Assembly: GCA_007922305.1 (NCBI GenBank)
Contig: ML677344.1
Span: 2,194,497 to 2,258,496 of the forward strand
DNA: 64,000 bases
Reading direction: 5' to 3'
Source: Dermatemys mawii
Taxonomy: Eukaryota > Chordata > Testudines > Dermatemydidae
The notes beneath the pieces were generated by a model. The model had not been told where the DNA came from, did not search any database, and saw nothing but the letters and a program-made list of their open reading frames with translations. Positions within the stretch are counted from its first letter, which is position 1. Each line of letters starts with the position of its first letter. Positions 1 through 11,168 of this stretch are shown one piece after another. A program made the position numbers and the translations under genes.

Positions 1-136
1 CGGAGCCCTCTCCCGCACCCCAACCCCCTGTCCCAGCCCGGAGCCCTCTCCCGCACCCCAACCCCCTGCCCCAACTCGGAGCCCTCTCCCGCACCCCAAC
101 CCCCTGCCCCAACTCGGAGCCCTCTCCCACACTTCA
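1..136. repeat. 38-bp tandem repeat, about 3.5 copies
   Basis: Units start CGGAGCCCTCTCCCGCACCC at 1, 39 and 77, with a diverged partial unit at 115. Spacing is exactly 38 bp and the first three units are almost identical. The array is C-rich on this strand and lies inside the hAT-like repeat. Open frames crossing it are products of the repeat. Confidence 0.9.
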
Positions 137-374
137 GACTCTCCATCCCAGATCCCGCAGCCCGCGCCAGAGCCCTCACGCCCTCCACACTCCAAACCCT
201 GCCCCAGACTGGTGAAAGTGCGTGAGGGTAGGGGAATGTGAGTGACGGTGGGAGGGCGGAATGGGGTGAGCAGGGGGTAGGGCCTCGGAGAAGGGGCAGG
301 GCACGGGCGGGGCCTCGGGATAGGGGCAGGTAGGGGGGTTCAGTTTTTTATAGTTAAAAAGTTGGCACCCCAGG
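1..374. mobile_element. hAT-like non-autonomous element, right part only
   Basis: GC-rich interspersed repeat running off the left edge of the window. Its right end, near AAAGTTGGCACCCCAGGGG at 358-376, resembles the inverted terminus of turtle hAT elements that begin CAGGGTTGCCAACTTT. The interior is short GC-rich tandem sequence with no transposase frame. The left terminus and target duplication lie outside the window, so the class is inferred from one end only. Confidence 0.4.
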
Positions 375-1009
375 GGCAGCGGAGGGGCAGGGGGCCAGGC
401 CCATGGCAAAAACTGGCAAGGCCACGTTCCCCTGCCTCCCCCCCACATTCCAGCACCCTTGGCATAGATGCCGCTCATACAGATGCGTGCACACTCATAT
501 GAACATGCACACACGGACCCACATGCAGAGACACACGCGTGCACACAGAGATCCATGTGCACACAGGCATCTCTGTCTCAGACAGAACAAACTCAGAACA
601 GCTCCTCGTGTTTGTTCCCATCAAGATCAACCCTCTTTTGTTTCTCTCCCTTTTAGTACCAAGCCAAGCAGCAACTCATTGTTATGCCATATTTTCCAAA
701 CCTTGCATTTTTTTTTTAAAAAAAGAGAGCTCGAAGGATGAGGGATTTAATCAGAAAAACCCTGCCCAGGGAATCACTTTGGATTGGCTACTTAGCGGTG
801 CAGCATCCTGTAGAGAGGTTTCCATGGCTACCTGTGAGACCTCGGCAACCAGAACCCAGTGCTGAGAGGGGGAGCGGGGCTGCAACGAGCCCCATGTCTT
901 GTACATGTTTCATAACAATAATAGTGATAAATCTTTGCGGCAGGAGAGCACCTGCTGCCTGAGCGCTTGGCAAAGGGTCGTGAATTTAGCTGGACAACTT
1001 CCATCCTCC
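375..1009. other. Non-repetitive stretch, no gene recognised
   Basis: It contains a CA/TG-rich segment around 485-560 and an A/T run near 708-725. Short frames here have no recognisable domain, good coding bias or plausible splice structure. I see nothing functional. Confidence 0.5.
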
Positions 1010-1115
1010 TGAGGGATGGGGATGCATTATTATCCACATCATACACTAGGGAAACTGAGGCACGGAGCAGGGAAGTGACTTGCCCAAGGTCACGCAATCA
1101 GTGGCAGAGACCCTG
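1010..1115 (-). repeat. MIR-type CORE-SINE fragment
   Basis: GGGAAACTGAGGCACGGAGC followed by AAGTGACTTGCCCAAGGTCAC is the reverse complement of the conserved MIR core, in which an amniote tRNA-derived SINE carries a TGACCTTGGGCAAGTCAC-type block. Ends are eroded. Confidence 0.75.
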
Positions 1116-1531
1116 GGTTTTTTGGGGAGGTTTTTTTTTGCCTTCCTCTGTAGCATGGGGCATGCAAGAATACCTGGTGGATTCTCTGCAGTTTGAAGTT
1201 TTTAAATCAAGCTTTGAGAACTTCACTGTTTCAACCAGAGGTTATGTGCCTACTCCATGAGTGGGTGGGTGAGGGTCTGTGGCCTGAAATGTGCCAGAGG
1301 TCAGCTGATCGTGCTGGGCCTGTCTGGCCCTAAAATCTATGAGGTTGCTGGGCTCCCCGGATCCCATGCTCTAACCACCAGCCTAGGTGTAGCAACCCCC
1401 CCCCACCGCCTAGGCTGTTGCATACAGGTGCCAGGGGGAGGGCGATTGAACTGGGGACCTCCAGCACTAAAAAGACAGCAGCTCTCTAGAGCTTGCGCTA
1501 AGACAGAGCTCGAGTAGGTGTAAACAGGAGG

Positions 1532-1890
1532 CTGCTGTGATCACCAGGGAGAATCCGCTAGTTGGCAGGGTGAGCCCATGCACGAGATTAGAGCAGTGAT
1601 CACCGGGAAGAATCCACTAGCTGGCAAGGTGAGTCCATGCACGAGATTAGAGCAGTGATCACCGGGAAGAATCCACTAGCTGGCAGCGTGAGCCCATGCA
1701 CGAGATTCGAGCAGCGATCACTGGGGAGAATCCACTAGCTGGCAAGGTGAGCCCATGCACGAGATTCGAGCAGTGATCACTGGGGAGAATCCACTAGCTG
1801 GCAAAGTGAGCCCATGCACAAGATTCGAGCAGTGATCACTGGGCAGAATCCAGTAGTTGGCAAGGTGAGCCCATGCACAAGATTAGAGCA
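1532..1890. repeat. 59-bp minisatellite, about 6 copies
   Basis: The landmark GAGCAGTGATCAC recurs at 1591, 1650, 1709, 1768, 1827 and 1886, a constant 59-bp period, with a partial first unit from about 1532. Units share AATCCACTAGCTGGCA and GTGAGCCCATGCAC. Differences are single substitutions and there are no indels, so the array expanded fairly recently. The last unit runs directly into the hAT relic at 1889. Confidence 0.95.
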
Positions 1891-2001
1891 GTGATTTGCA
1901 ACCTTTTTGAGACAAGGCACCAGTTTGCTGCCTTCCTGGACTGTGTCAGGGGGATTTCAGGGACCGGCCCCGGTCCATGGACCGGTCATTGAGAAACACT
2001 C
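1889..2001. mobile_element. Short hAT-like relic
   Basis: It starts CAGTGATTTGCAACCTTTTT and ends CGGTCATTGAGAAACACTC, whose reverse complement GAGTGTTTCTCAATG resembles the start. This fits vertebrate hAT termini of the CAGTG-TTCTCAAC type. The roughly 113-bp interior is a deletion derivative. No convincing 8-bp duplication remains. Confidence 0.55.
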
Positions 2002-2919
2002 CTCCTTAGGATGACAGGACACACGCTCCCTCGGCTGGAGGCATCTCTAAAGATCCAAACCTGGGCTGGGCTCACACATGAGCAGCGCTTGGACGGCAGG
2101 GGGAAGGGGAAGTGGCCGCCATTGGGGCTGGTCATATGAAAATCATAGACCCCCGTGGGATTCCTGGGCTCTGGGAATATCCTGGAGGGGTCCACCCCCC
2201 TCTGCTTTCCACCTGCCCCCACCCGCTGTGCTCCAGAGAAGCAGGGCCTGGCAGCCAAGGACGGCCAGGCTCCCTGCCCGAGCCTAGGGGCAATGCAACG
2301 CCCACCTTCTCCATCAGCAGTGCAGTCTGTTGCCTCTGGGTCACTGGTTTGAACCCAGCTGGAGATAGCACCAGCCCCCAGCCGGCTGGCACGCTCTGCC
2401 AGCTGGAGATGGTAGCCGTGTTGCTAATGCAAGAACCCCCAGCCATGGACTGTACATACCAGCCCCAGCCACCGGCACCTACTTGAGCTCAGTCAGTGGG
2501 GCCAGGAGCAGGCGGTTACAGTTGCTAAAGCTGCTGGAGGGAGACATGATCTCTTGTTAAGCTCTCTAAGTGGGGCTCAAGGCTGTGGGTGGGAGACAGC
2601 CCCTCCTCTCTAGGTCTCTTCAGGCCTGACCCTCATTGCTGCCTTGGAGGGGTGGGCCATGGGCCCACGAGGAAATGGACAGAGACTCCCAAAGCGCCTG
2701 ATCCTGAGGGATCAGGGCCTAAGTCGTGGCACAGAGCGGGATGGAGGAGACCATGGGTGCAGCCCCGGCTAGATTCACAGCAGCAGCCTGGCTCCATGTT
2801 CCCCAGCTGCCCTGACCTCGCTTCATTTTAACCCCTCTGCAGAGCCCTGAAGGCCCTTGCGGAAAAGGCAGCCCCCGTTGGCTGCTAAACATGTGCAGGC
2901 CGATCCGCTGCAGCGTGAG
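2002..2919. other. Unassigned sequence, no gene recognised
   Basis: No recognisable repeat family, exon or RNA gene. Frames such as 2112-2486 lack coding signature. Confidence 0.45.
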
Positions 2920-3928
2920 TGTGATGATGCTGTTCCTGGTGTGACCCACTTAGTGTGTCAGATCAGGACAAATCGCTTCCAAAAGGGCAATTAGAGCCCA
3001 AAGCTGGGGTTTCTCCACCCTAGAGGCAAACCAAACCAGCCACACAGAAAAGGCTTTGGTTTCGCCCCACTGGCTAGCCACAAGTCACATAAGCAATTCC
3101 CTTAGACACTCCAGCTTCCCAGTATCACCACCAGCAGCCACCTGTCCTGGGGACAAATGGTTATGAAAACCAATACCCCAAATAAAGAAAATGGTTCTCC
3201 CCAATTCCAAAGAATCAGGCCCCAGACCCAGGTCAATCTATAAATCAGATCTTACCCACAAATCACACTGTTGCCAATCCTTTAGAATCTAAAATCTAAA
3301 ACATGCAGTAATGGCTTGCATCAGTTGTAGAATAACTGCAGGTTCAAATCAGAGTCTCTGGAATACATTCCCTGGAGGAATGGGTCATCAATCCTTTGGC
3401 CAGAGTGCCCCTTTGTAGCAAAGTCCCATCCAGAAGTAGGAGCCAGGCTGGAGATTGAAGACAAAATGGGGATGGGGTACCACCCTTTTATATCCTTCCC
3501 AGGTGCAGGAATGTTCTTTGTCCTTCGCTGTGGAAACTTACAGCAAAATGGAGTTTGAGTCAGTTGGGTAATTCCTGCCCCCCTTGCTAAGACACAGGAT
3601 GTGTTGGCCTTCCCTTAATGGGTCCATTGTATCGCTGATAGTCCTTAATGGGCCATCAAGCATGGCGAGCAACACTTAACACCAAGGGCTCTGAAATGTC
3701 CCCAACAGCATAGCACAATATTTGGAAAGACAGATAGTATAGAGTCAATATTCATAACTTCAACTACAAAAATGATACGCACATACAGATAGCATACTCA
3801 TAATCAGTAGACCATAACCTGATCGTAGACACCTTATATGACCCCCTTTACCTAAGATTTGGTGCCCCTACAGGACCTTAGTTGCACCAATGATCTATAT
3901 GATCCCAGATAATTTCAGTAACGTGACA
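2920..3928 (-). mobile_element. Solo LTR, endogenous retrovirus-type family A (copy 1)
   Basis: A 1009-bp element bounded by TGTGATGATGC and ACGTGACA (TG...CA ends) and flanked by a perfect 5-bp target duplication GTGAG at 2915-2919 and 3929-3933. It is collinear with the copies at 11881-12981 and 35478-36604. About 90 bp present in those copies is missing near 3300, after CTAAAATCTAAA. No gag, pol or env sequence adjoins it, so it is a solo LTR left by LTR-LTR recombination. A 5-bp duplication and TG/CA ends are standard for retroviral-type LTR elements. Confidence 0.92.
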
Positions 3929-4463
3929 GTGAGTCTCTCCACACAGCCCTGGTGGCAGGAAGCTGTGCTGAGCATCTCTGCAGGAAGTTCCACTTTGCCG
4001 CCCTTCCATTAAACTGGGAAAATGAGGAGGATAAACAGGAGAGCACCTGGGGACCAGAGCGGAGGTTTTTAAAGCCAAAGTGTGAGCCATGACCTAGCAG
4101 CATGTGAGTTTTAATCCCAGCGTAAGAGGGAAGGGTTCTCTGCTGGCTTTGTGATGTTGGCGTCTTGCTTCATCTGCCCTGCCTCAGTTTCCCTATCTGT
4201 CTAGTGACTGCTGCTGTCGCTCCCAAGGGTGGCAGTGAGGCGAAAATCCAGTGCCCAGGAAGTGGTGAGATATTAACAGGCAGACTGATTCTGGGCGACC
4301 TGTACTGGAAGGCGGAAGGGTCACGTTGCTGGTCCCAGTTTAACTCCGGATCAGTGGGAACAGAGCATAACCATAATCCCTAGCTCTTAACATGTGGGGA
4401 TCTCTGTGCATTTCCCCATCTTTAATATATGGATCCTCACGACACCCTGGTGATGTAGGGCAG
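3929..4463 (+). repeat. MIR-type remnant within otherwise plain sequence
   Basis: CTGCCTCAGTTTCCCTATCTG at about 4178-4200 matches the MIR core in the forward direction, so a MIR remnant covers roughly 4110-4240. The rest of the interval shows nothing I recognise. Confidence 0.5.
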
Positions 4464-4485
4464 ATGTGTGTGTGTGTGTGTGTGT
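4464..4485. repeat. (TG)n microsatellite
   Basis: About 10-11 TG dinucleotides followed by a short T run. Confidence 0.95.
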
Positions 4486-6380
4486 TTTTGTGAGAGGGAG
4501 AGAAATCAGGCTGGACATGAGGAGAGAGGCAGGGCTCAAAAAATGATCATCAGCAACAAATTTCAGCCCCGTTCATTTTGTCAACACTGTGTAGAATTTT
4601 TCAACATTTTGTTGAAAACCTGCAAACCACCCCCCCACCCTCTCGCAGGAGCGAAAGGAGAAAAGTCTTTTCTAAAGAGTCCGAATGACGGTTGGTATTT
4701 TTCATTCACAGGCTGGGTTTGGATCCCCTGTGCCTGGCAGGGGGAACAGCCTGCCCAGGATGGGGTGATAGGCTGTGTTTGGAGTTGGGTACCTGGCAGG
4801 GGGAATAGTTTAGCTGGCATACTAAAAAGAGGCGTGTAGCCAGGGTGGTGGAAAGGCCCGAGGTACGATCTTGTCTGCGACCCTAGGTTTGTGTCAGCTG
4901 GAGGCCTTCACTCCAGTGCAGAGATATCCTGTGTGTCATTGACCCTATAGTGCTAATGGGGGTGGGAGTGAGGTCTCCTTTATCTTAAGCGGTTGAGACC
5001 TGGAGATTTGAGCACTGTCCCCACAGGGCCTGTGAATTCTAAGTGGCCAGGGGATGCCCTTTGGGGACACAGGTTGTTACAATAAACATAACGAACTCCT
5101 GGGACTTGAGCACCCCAAACCTAACTCGAGGCCCTGATACAAGCCGAGGCCACGTGGGAAGGGCCGGGAGAGGCTGGCTCCCCGCTGTACTAGCCCAGGG
5201 TTTTCTCAGCGGAGTGGCTCGGTGGGGTTTCAGAACACAGGTTTCCCCTGAGCAGTCTCCTGCGGGCGCAGTGCCTGGGAGGACGAGAGCTGTCACGTTG
5301 ACCAGGGAGACAGCCAGCTGGTCGGTGCGGCTGCGGTCTGCCTTCCCGCCGCGGGGGAATATGGATCCTAATGTGTTGCCATAGAAAATAACGAGGCCAT
5401 TAGAAGGCAGGCGCTGCCAAGCTCCCCTCCCTCGCAGCACAACAGGCAGGGCCCAGAGACGCACAAATGAAGCCCGTCGGGCTAGGCACGACCTGGGGGG
5501 CCGTGGCTGGATGATTCCCAGGCCCAGGGCTCGGGACCAGCCACAGGAGACCAGGAGCTTTGCTGCTCGCTCTGAGGGCTAAATTTGTGTCATTACCACC
5601 CCTGCCTGGTCTTCCTCACAACCCTGTTCGTTCCCCCTCCCCACCGCGCCTTAGACTGGAGCTCCTTGGGGCAGGGACTGCTCCTTCTTAAACACCTCGA
5701 AAGGGCCCCATCTCACAGAGCAGGTGTCTGTCGCCTGCTTCTCCCAGTTAGGCCCTGCTGGTGCTAGTCTGCCTCTACCTGAGTGAAATGTGCCTTTTCC
5801 TCCCGGCCGCTGCTGCTCCCGGGGTGGTGGGCAGGAGGAGGAGGGCTTTGACCGGCGCTGGGGGACGAGCTGATTGCAGGATGGCATGACCCATCAGCCA
5901 TGGGGGAGGATCCTTTAAAAGTCACTGGCTAGGGGTGGAGGAGTGGTCAGCGTAAGGACTGGAGGGCCCTCATGCTGCCTCTTTTACTCATGCTGATTAG
6001 GGCCGTATCCTCCTGAGCTGCCCCCCCAAGGAAGGCAAGACAGCCCCGATTCTGGGGTCTGATCTGCCCGCTGGAAAGCGGGCAGGAAACTGGCTTAGCA
6101 GCTACCTGGGAACTGCTTCCGCGTAATGGGAATCCCCTGGGTGGCACAGAGCCGCCGTACCAGCTCTAAGCCATGCCCTGTTCCCCGCCCATTGTGGGTT
6201 CTGTGCAATCTGGCTCCTCTCACTTGCTCTCCGGGGCAGGAGCGTTGCGGCAGGCAGTCCTGCAAAGGCCAGCTCTCGGCCAGGGCAGAAGCCACAGCTT
6301 GGGGTGTCACCACTGTCAGGTTCCTGTACCAGACATGGCCTGGCGATGGAGCTGGCTAATACGTGCGGTGTGTTCATCAT
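4486..6380. other. Mostly unique sequence with one SINE tail, no gene recognised
   Basis: A CORE-SINE tail (GAGCTCCTTGGGGCAGGGAC) lies at about 5658-5685. Frames such as 5043-5384 and 5039-5464 overlap on opposite strands and have no recognisable domain. Nothing else can be supported. Confidence 0.45.
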
Positions 6381-6603
6381 GATCCTTCAGTGCTCTGCCA
6401 GGTCTGGCGGAGATTCCTTTACAAACAAGGTATTTGGCGCACAGTGACACCAGCAGCTGAACGGTACAATTCCATTCCCTCTCCCACGTCTAGTTCTACA
6501 CACCAGCCACTTACACTATCACGCTGTCTTTGAAGCTCAGTGCGGATCAGGCTGTTCGGCGTCTCTGAATCGGGCTGGTTTTCTCACGCGACGACCTGGA
6601 CCT
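6381..6603 (-). other. Possible flank of the gypsy remnant
   Basis: This segment directly precedes the hAT at 6612. If the hAT interrupted the gypsy fragment, it is the same element's continuation. Translation gives no firm match, so this rests on position only. Confidence 0.25.
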
Positions 6604-6611
6604 GTGTAACG

Positions 6612-7057
6612 CAGGTGTCGGAAACTGGCGGTATGCGTGCCAAGGGCGGCACGCGAGCGGATGTTTACTCGCCCTCTGCTGCCAGCTGGGATCCCTGCTG
6701 CCAGCCCCGCTCAGCCCGCTGCCTGCATGGATAAACAGAACCCCGGGCCTGCAGCAGGCTGAGCGGGGCCGGCGGCCGGGACGCCGGCTGGCAGGGGCTG
6801 GAGGACAGAACCCCAGACTGGCAGCGGGGTGAGCGGCTCAGACTGCTGCCAGTCTGGGGTTCCCTCTGCCGCCCACGTTCCCAGTCTGGGGTTCCATCCG
6901 TGGGGTCCTGCCAACTGGGATCCCAGCCGCTGGCCCCGCTCAGCCCGCTGTCAGTCTGGGGTTCTGTCCGTGGGATCCTGTAAATGTATTACTGGCACGC
7001 AAAACCTTAAATTAATGGAGACTTGGCACACCAATTCTCAAAGGTTGCCAGCCCCTG
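6612..7057. mobile_element. hAT non-autonomous element with perfect 8-bp target duplication
   Basis: Ends are CAGGTGTCGGAAAC on the left and, reading inward from the right, CAGGGGCTGGCAAC. This is a diverged hAT inverted repeat with 10 of 14 matches. It is flanked by an exact 8-bp duplication GTGTAACG at 6604-6611 and 7058-7065, the length hAT transposases make. The 446-bp interior is GC-rich and built of repeated, partly inverted blocks around CAGTCTGGGGTTC. There is no transposase frame. Confidence 0.93.
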
Positions 7058-7257
7058 GTGTAACGACTCAGTCATTGGATCTGTCCATGTGTTGCAAAGA
7101 CTCTCTGGGGTCGGTTTGGAATTCTTGAGTCATCTTCTTCTTGTTTTGCATCCACCATTGGTGGAGTTTGCGCCGTTGATTTTATTCCTCAGAAAGAACA
7201 CTGTTGATGTTGAAATCTCCGCTGTCAGTCCTGGTCACATCTGACCTGGAGCTGGAT

Positions 7258-7770
7258 TCTTTATGACAACTGCTGTTGTTCATCCCTTTTCTCCATCTCA
7301 TTTGCCACGAACACGCTCACCGGGTTCCAGACCTGGCTGCTCTCTAATTGACGGACATCCGTTGTAAAAGGCTTCATAAGCTCTTTTAGCCTTTTTGTCC
7401 AATTTGGCTACTCTCTTCTCATCTGGCCGCTTGGAAGACAGGTTCTTTCCCAAAGTTGGAACAGTAGTTCTGCGTTGTCTTCCCATCAGGAGTTGTGCTG
7501 GACTACATCCAGTAGCTGTTCCTGGTGTTGAGCTGTGACTCAGAAGAGCGAGGAACGGGTCTTCTTGTGGTAGGACCTTCTTGGCTCTCCGTACAGCCCG
7601 TTCAGCCTCCCCATTCGATTGTGGGTAATGAGGGCGAAATGACACTGCATTTGGAAAGACTTCAAATCTGCAGCAGCGACCTGTGGTCCATTATCCGTCA
7701 CTCCGAAGGCAAGCCGCAGACCTGGAGGTGTGTTTGCAATGTGGTCCCGCTATTCCCCAGGCGTGCTCAG
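7258..7770 (-). pseudogene. Ty3/gypsy retrotransposon integrase remnant
   Basis: The minus-strand frame 7298-7645 contains PHYPQSNGEAERAVR, the signature following the second catalytic acidic residue in gypsy-type integrases, then SPAQLLMGRQ and RTTVPTL from the integrase C-terminal part. After a frame change near 7640 the same strand continues with TDNGPQ around 7690, equivalent to the conserved SDNGPQ aspartate motif. The ORF is therefore broken between the two catalytic blocks and lacks a full core. Sequence to about 8000 on the same strand may be the upstream integrase region, too decayed to read. No LTR is attached. Confidence 0.85.
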
Positions 7771-8059
7771 ATACAAGGTGATTATCCGCCTTGCTCATGT
7801 TGCGTGTAGTCTAATCACCTGCACACAAGAGCCTCCTTTACCGGCTGGCATTGATTTCACACAAATCCATCACTGCCTTCTGCCCATCTAATGGATGGCT
7901 GCTTGTGGAGACAGCGCTCCCTTCTTTTGTGCAGGACGACACACAAGGAAACGACTTGGTAATGCTGCTAATTTCGGAGTCTCTGTGTCTGGCTGGTTGG
8001 ATTTTTTTCTAGTTCTTTTTGGCGGCCGCCTGACGAACCCATTAGCATTTGCTTCATTG

Positions 8060-9245
8060 CATGTGGCATATTAGCCATATAATGACTCTGTAATTATAGG
8101 ATACTATGAAATCATAGAGGTGCCCTGCAGTTACTGGTGGCTGTAGATTTGGACAAACCTCTGATGCATTGCACCTCAATATGGCACCCTGTAACCATCA
8201 TATCCATCAGTCCTATGTGGTTGTAATATTTCACACAAAAGCATGTCATGTAAGGTATCAGATCAAAGGTCATGATCTGCTGAAACCCAATGTTCTGGTC
8301 TAATCTGTATATCCCCAAGTGTGTAGGACGTTATGAGATGTTGCTGGTAGGTTGTTACTGAAATATCTAGTGCTGTACAAAGGAATCTTGCCCAGGAGAG
8401 TGCTCAACCACCATTCATCAGCAGGGGAGTTGTAATCAAGGGACTTACAATTCAATGAGGGCAGGGCCATCCTTAGCTGCGTACTTTGCGTATGGGTGTG
8501 TAGGGCACCAGGAAATTTGGGGCACCAAATTTCCTGGTGCCCTGCACCGCTGCTCCAGCCCCTGCTCCAGCTCTTCCCCAGGGCCCCCGTCCCTCCCTCT
8601 TCCCCCCCCCCGCTCCCCCCCCCCCTGCTTCTTCCCACCCCAGCCCTGCCGAGCTCTGCGGCTGGGCCTGGCCTGCATTCACCAGCGGCGGGAAGTGCAG
8701 CAACCCGGCCCCAGCCACCAGTGAGTGCTTCTCCCCTGCCCCCCAAGCCAGCCCCGCCCTCCCTTGGAGGCGTGGGGCCCACCCCCTGCTCCCTCAGAGG
8801 CCTGGGGCCGGCCCCTTCCACCCTCCCCCTTGGAGGCCTCCCCCTCCTCACCCCGTGTGTGTGGGGGGTGGGGGGGCTGCGTAGGGCCCCGGAATAGCTA
8901 GGGGTGGCCCTGAACGGGGACTGCTGGACTGCATGACTCAGTTGCACAAGCCCACACCAGGGGATTGCCCAACCCAGTGACCCAGCAAAGCCCACCAGGA
9001 CACGTCTGGGCAAGTGTCTTCTAGGCAAATGGAGGAAGGATATAAAATCGGGAGGAGTGGCAGCAGGCCTTGGCCTTTCTCCTCCCCAACCCACGCCGGG
9101 AAGGACAAGGACGCTGAGAGGATGAAAACATCATCTGAGGAGACTGGTGCCGGTTTAAGGGGGAAACCTGTGTATTTTGAACAGTCGAGATGCACCCAAC
9201 CCCCAAACTTTGTGTTACTCCAAATCTAAGTCTGAATTTTCCAGC
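8060..9245 (+). mobile_element. LTR of family D, split by a hAT insertion
   Basis: AT-rich left part (8060-8461) and right part (8921-9245) read as one LTR interrupted by the hAT at 8462-8912. The right part carries a TATA-like box GATATAAAATC at about 9039 and a downstream transcribed-leader-like segment ending near TTTTCCAGCTC. I recognise the sequence as a common turtle endogenous-retrovirus LTR from recall. Outer ends are approximate and no clear target duplication was found. Confidence 0.6.
8462..8912. mobile_element. hAT non-autonomous element inside LTR family D
   Basis: Terminal inverted repeat CAGGGCCATCCTTAGC on the left. The right end GCTAGGGGTGGCCCTG reads inward as CAGGGCCACCCCTAGC, 14 of 16 matching. 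Flanks AATGAGGG (8454-8461) and AACGGGGA (8913-8920) match at 5 of 8, all differences being transitions, as expected for an old 8-bp duplication. A short palindrome of GGCACCAGGAAATTTGG and its complement lies just inside the left end at about 8506-8543. The interior is proline-codon-like C-rich sequence with no transposase. Confidence 0.82.
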
Positions 9246-9799
9246 TCGAGGCCATCGGGATTCAAAAGTAGCTGCAGGCCAACATTTAAGAAAACAGGTT
9301 CAGTTGGAATCAGCAGGGTTTAGAGACGAGGGCAGGACTGGAGGGTGTGGGGAAGCAGGACTCCTGAGTTCTCGTCCGAGTCCTGGCTCACCCTCTGGGC
9401 TCAGCAGATCACTTAGGCCAAAACTTTCAACAGCTGCAGCCAATTTCTGGAGCTTTAATTTTCTAAGGAGACAGCTAGGGACCTGATTTTCAGAAGAGAG
9501 GAGCATACGCCAATAATTGGGAGCTGAATGTGCAGAGCAGGCCTTGAGCATCTCAAGGGGGGCACCCAAAATTAGTGGACACTTTGAAAAGATGGACCTT
9601 AACTACAGCATGCCTCAGTTTCCCCATGTCTACACTGAAGGGATATGGCTTTGGTTTCCAGGAGTCAGAGTGCAGCATCAGCACCAGCTTACCTGACGTG
9701 AGGTGAGGCAGAGGCCGGGTTCGATCCCAGCTCATCACAGACTCCCCAGCATGACCTTGGTCAAGTTGCTGCATCTCTGTGTGCCATAGCTTTGGTCCA
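9246..9799 (+). repeat. Two MIR-type SINE fragments
   Basis: CAGGACTCCTGAGTTCTCGT at about 9356 and, separately, CCTCAGTTTCCCCATG at 9614 plus GACCTTGGTCAAGTTGCTGCA at about 9753 are MIR core/tail segments in the forward direction. They are short and diverged. Confidence 0.55.
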
Positions 9800-11153
9800 A
9801 GAGGTGAATCTAGCTGAACTGTGCAGTAATAGTGACCATAATGTAATTAAATTTAACATCTGCATAGGAGAAAGGTGCCATAGAAGCCTAGCACAGCAGC
9901 TTTTAGCTTCACAAAGGGGAACCACACAAAAATTGAGGACGCTAGTTAAAGGGAAATGAAAAGAAACAGTCACAAGAGTGAAATGCCTGCAAGCTGCATG
10001 GAAACTACTCAAAACACCATAACAAAGGCTCAAACTAAATGCATCCCCCAAATTAAAAAACAAACAAAGAATAAAAGGACCTAAATATGCTACCCTGGCT
10101 AAACAGCAGAGCAAAAGAGACAGCTAGAGGCAAAAAGGCATCTGTTAAACATTGGCAGCCAAATCCTACTGAGGGGAAAATAGAGAAGAGCATAAACACA
10201 GTCAAGTGAAGTGTAAGTGTTTAATTAGGCAGGCCCAGAAAAAATATGAAGAGCAATTAGCTAACATCATAGAAACCAACAGCAATTTATTAAAGAACAT
10301 CAGAAGCAACAAGTCTGCCAAACAACCAGTGGGGCCACTGGACAATTGAGGTGCCAAAGGAGCATTCAAGGCAGACAAGGCCATTATGGAGAAACTAAAT
10401 GGATCTTTGTATTGGTCTTTACTGCAGAGGATGTGAGGGGGATTCCCACACCTAAGCCATTCCTTTTAGGTGACAAATCTGAGGAACTGTCCCGAATTGA
10501 GGTATCTATAGAGCAGGTTTTGGAACAAGTTGCTAAATTAAACAGTAATAAGTTACCAGGACCAGATGGGATTCACCCAAGAGTTCTGAAATTTCACATT
10601 TGAGTTCTTTCAGAACTACTAACTGTGCCATGTAACCTATCGCTTAAATCAGCCTCTGAACCAGATGATTGAAGGGGAACTAATATAATGCTGATTTTTC
10701 AACAAGGCTCCAGAAGCAATCTGGGTAATTACAGGCCAGTAAGCCTAACTTCAGTAACAGGCAAATTGGTTGGAACTCTAGGAAAGAATAGAATTATCAG
10801 AATCATAGATGAACATAATATGTTGGGGAAGAGTCAACACAGCTTTTGTAAAGGGAAATCATGCCTTACCAATCTACTAGAATTCTTTGAGGGGGCCAAC
10901 AAGCCTGTGGACAAGGGGGATCCAGTGGACAGAGTGTACTTAGATTTTCAGAAAGTCTTTGACCAGTTCCCTCACCAAAGGCTCTTAAGCAAAGTAACTA
11001 TCATGGGATTAGAGGGAAGGTCCTTTCGTGGATCAGTAGGTGGTTAAAAGACAAGAAACTTAGAGTAGGAATAAATGGTCAGTTTTCACAGTAGAATGAG
11101 ATAAATAGAGGGGTACCCCAAGGATCTGTATTGGAACCTATGCTGTTCAACAC
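9800..11153 (+). pseudogene. CR1 LINE ORF2, left half (reverse transcriptase region)
   Basis: Decayed CR1 ORF2. The + frames 10346-10603 and 10688-11047 contain LPGPDGIHPRVL, GNYRPVSLTSV, GKSCLTNLLEFF and VYLDFQKVFD, the ordered motifs of CR1 reverse transcriptase, separated by stops and frame changes. The sequence ends at 11153, after a GVPQGSVLGP-type motif, where an LTR interrupts it. The same coding line resumes at 14483 with FINDLEKGV. The upstream part from about 9800 is heavily stopped. Confidence 0.88.
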
Positions 11154-11168
11154 TGTAGTGCTCCCACT

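Noticed and set aside
176..562. 128-codon minus-strand frame at the window start
   Set aside because: Cysteine- and proline-rich translation of repeat and CA-rich sequence, with no domain.
1532..1890. Regular 59-bp spaced repeats as a CRISPR array
   Set aside because: The entire 59-bp unit is repeated with no unique spacers, and the context is a vertebrate nuclear genome.
7258..7770. Possible domesticated integrase gene
   Set aside because: The frame is broken between the catalytic blocks, the core is incomplete and no host-like promoter or splice sites are seen.
8300..9094. 264-codon minus-strand open frame
   Set aside because: It crosses the boundary between an LTR and a hAT inserted into it, so it is a chance frame through two repeats.
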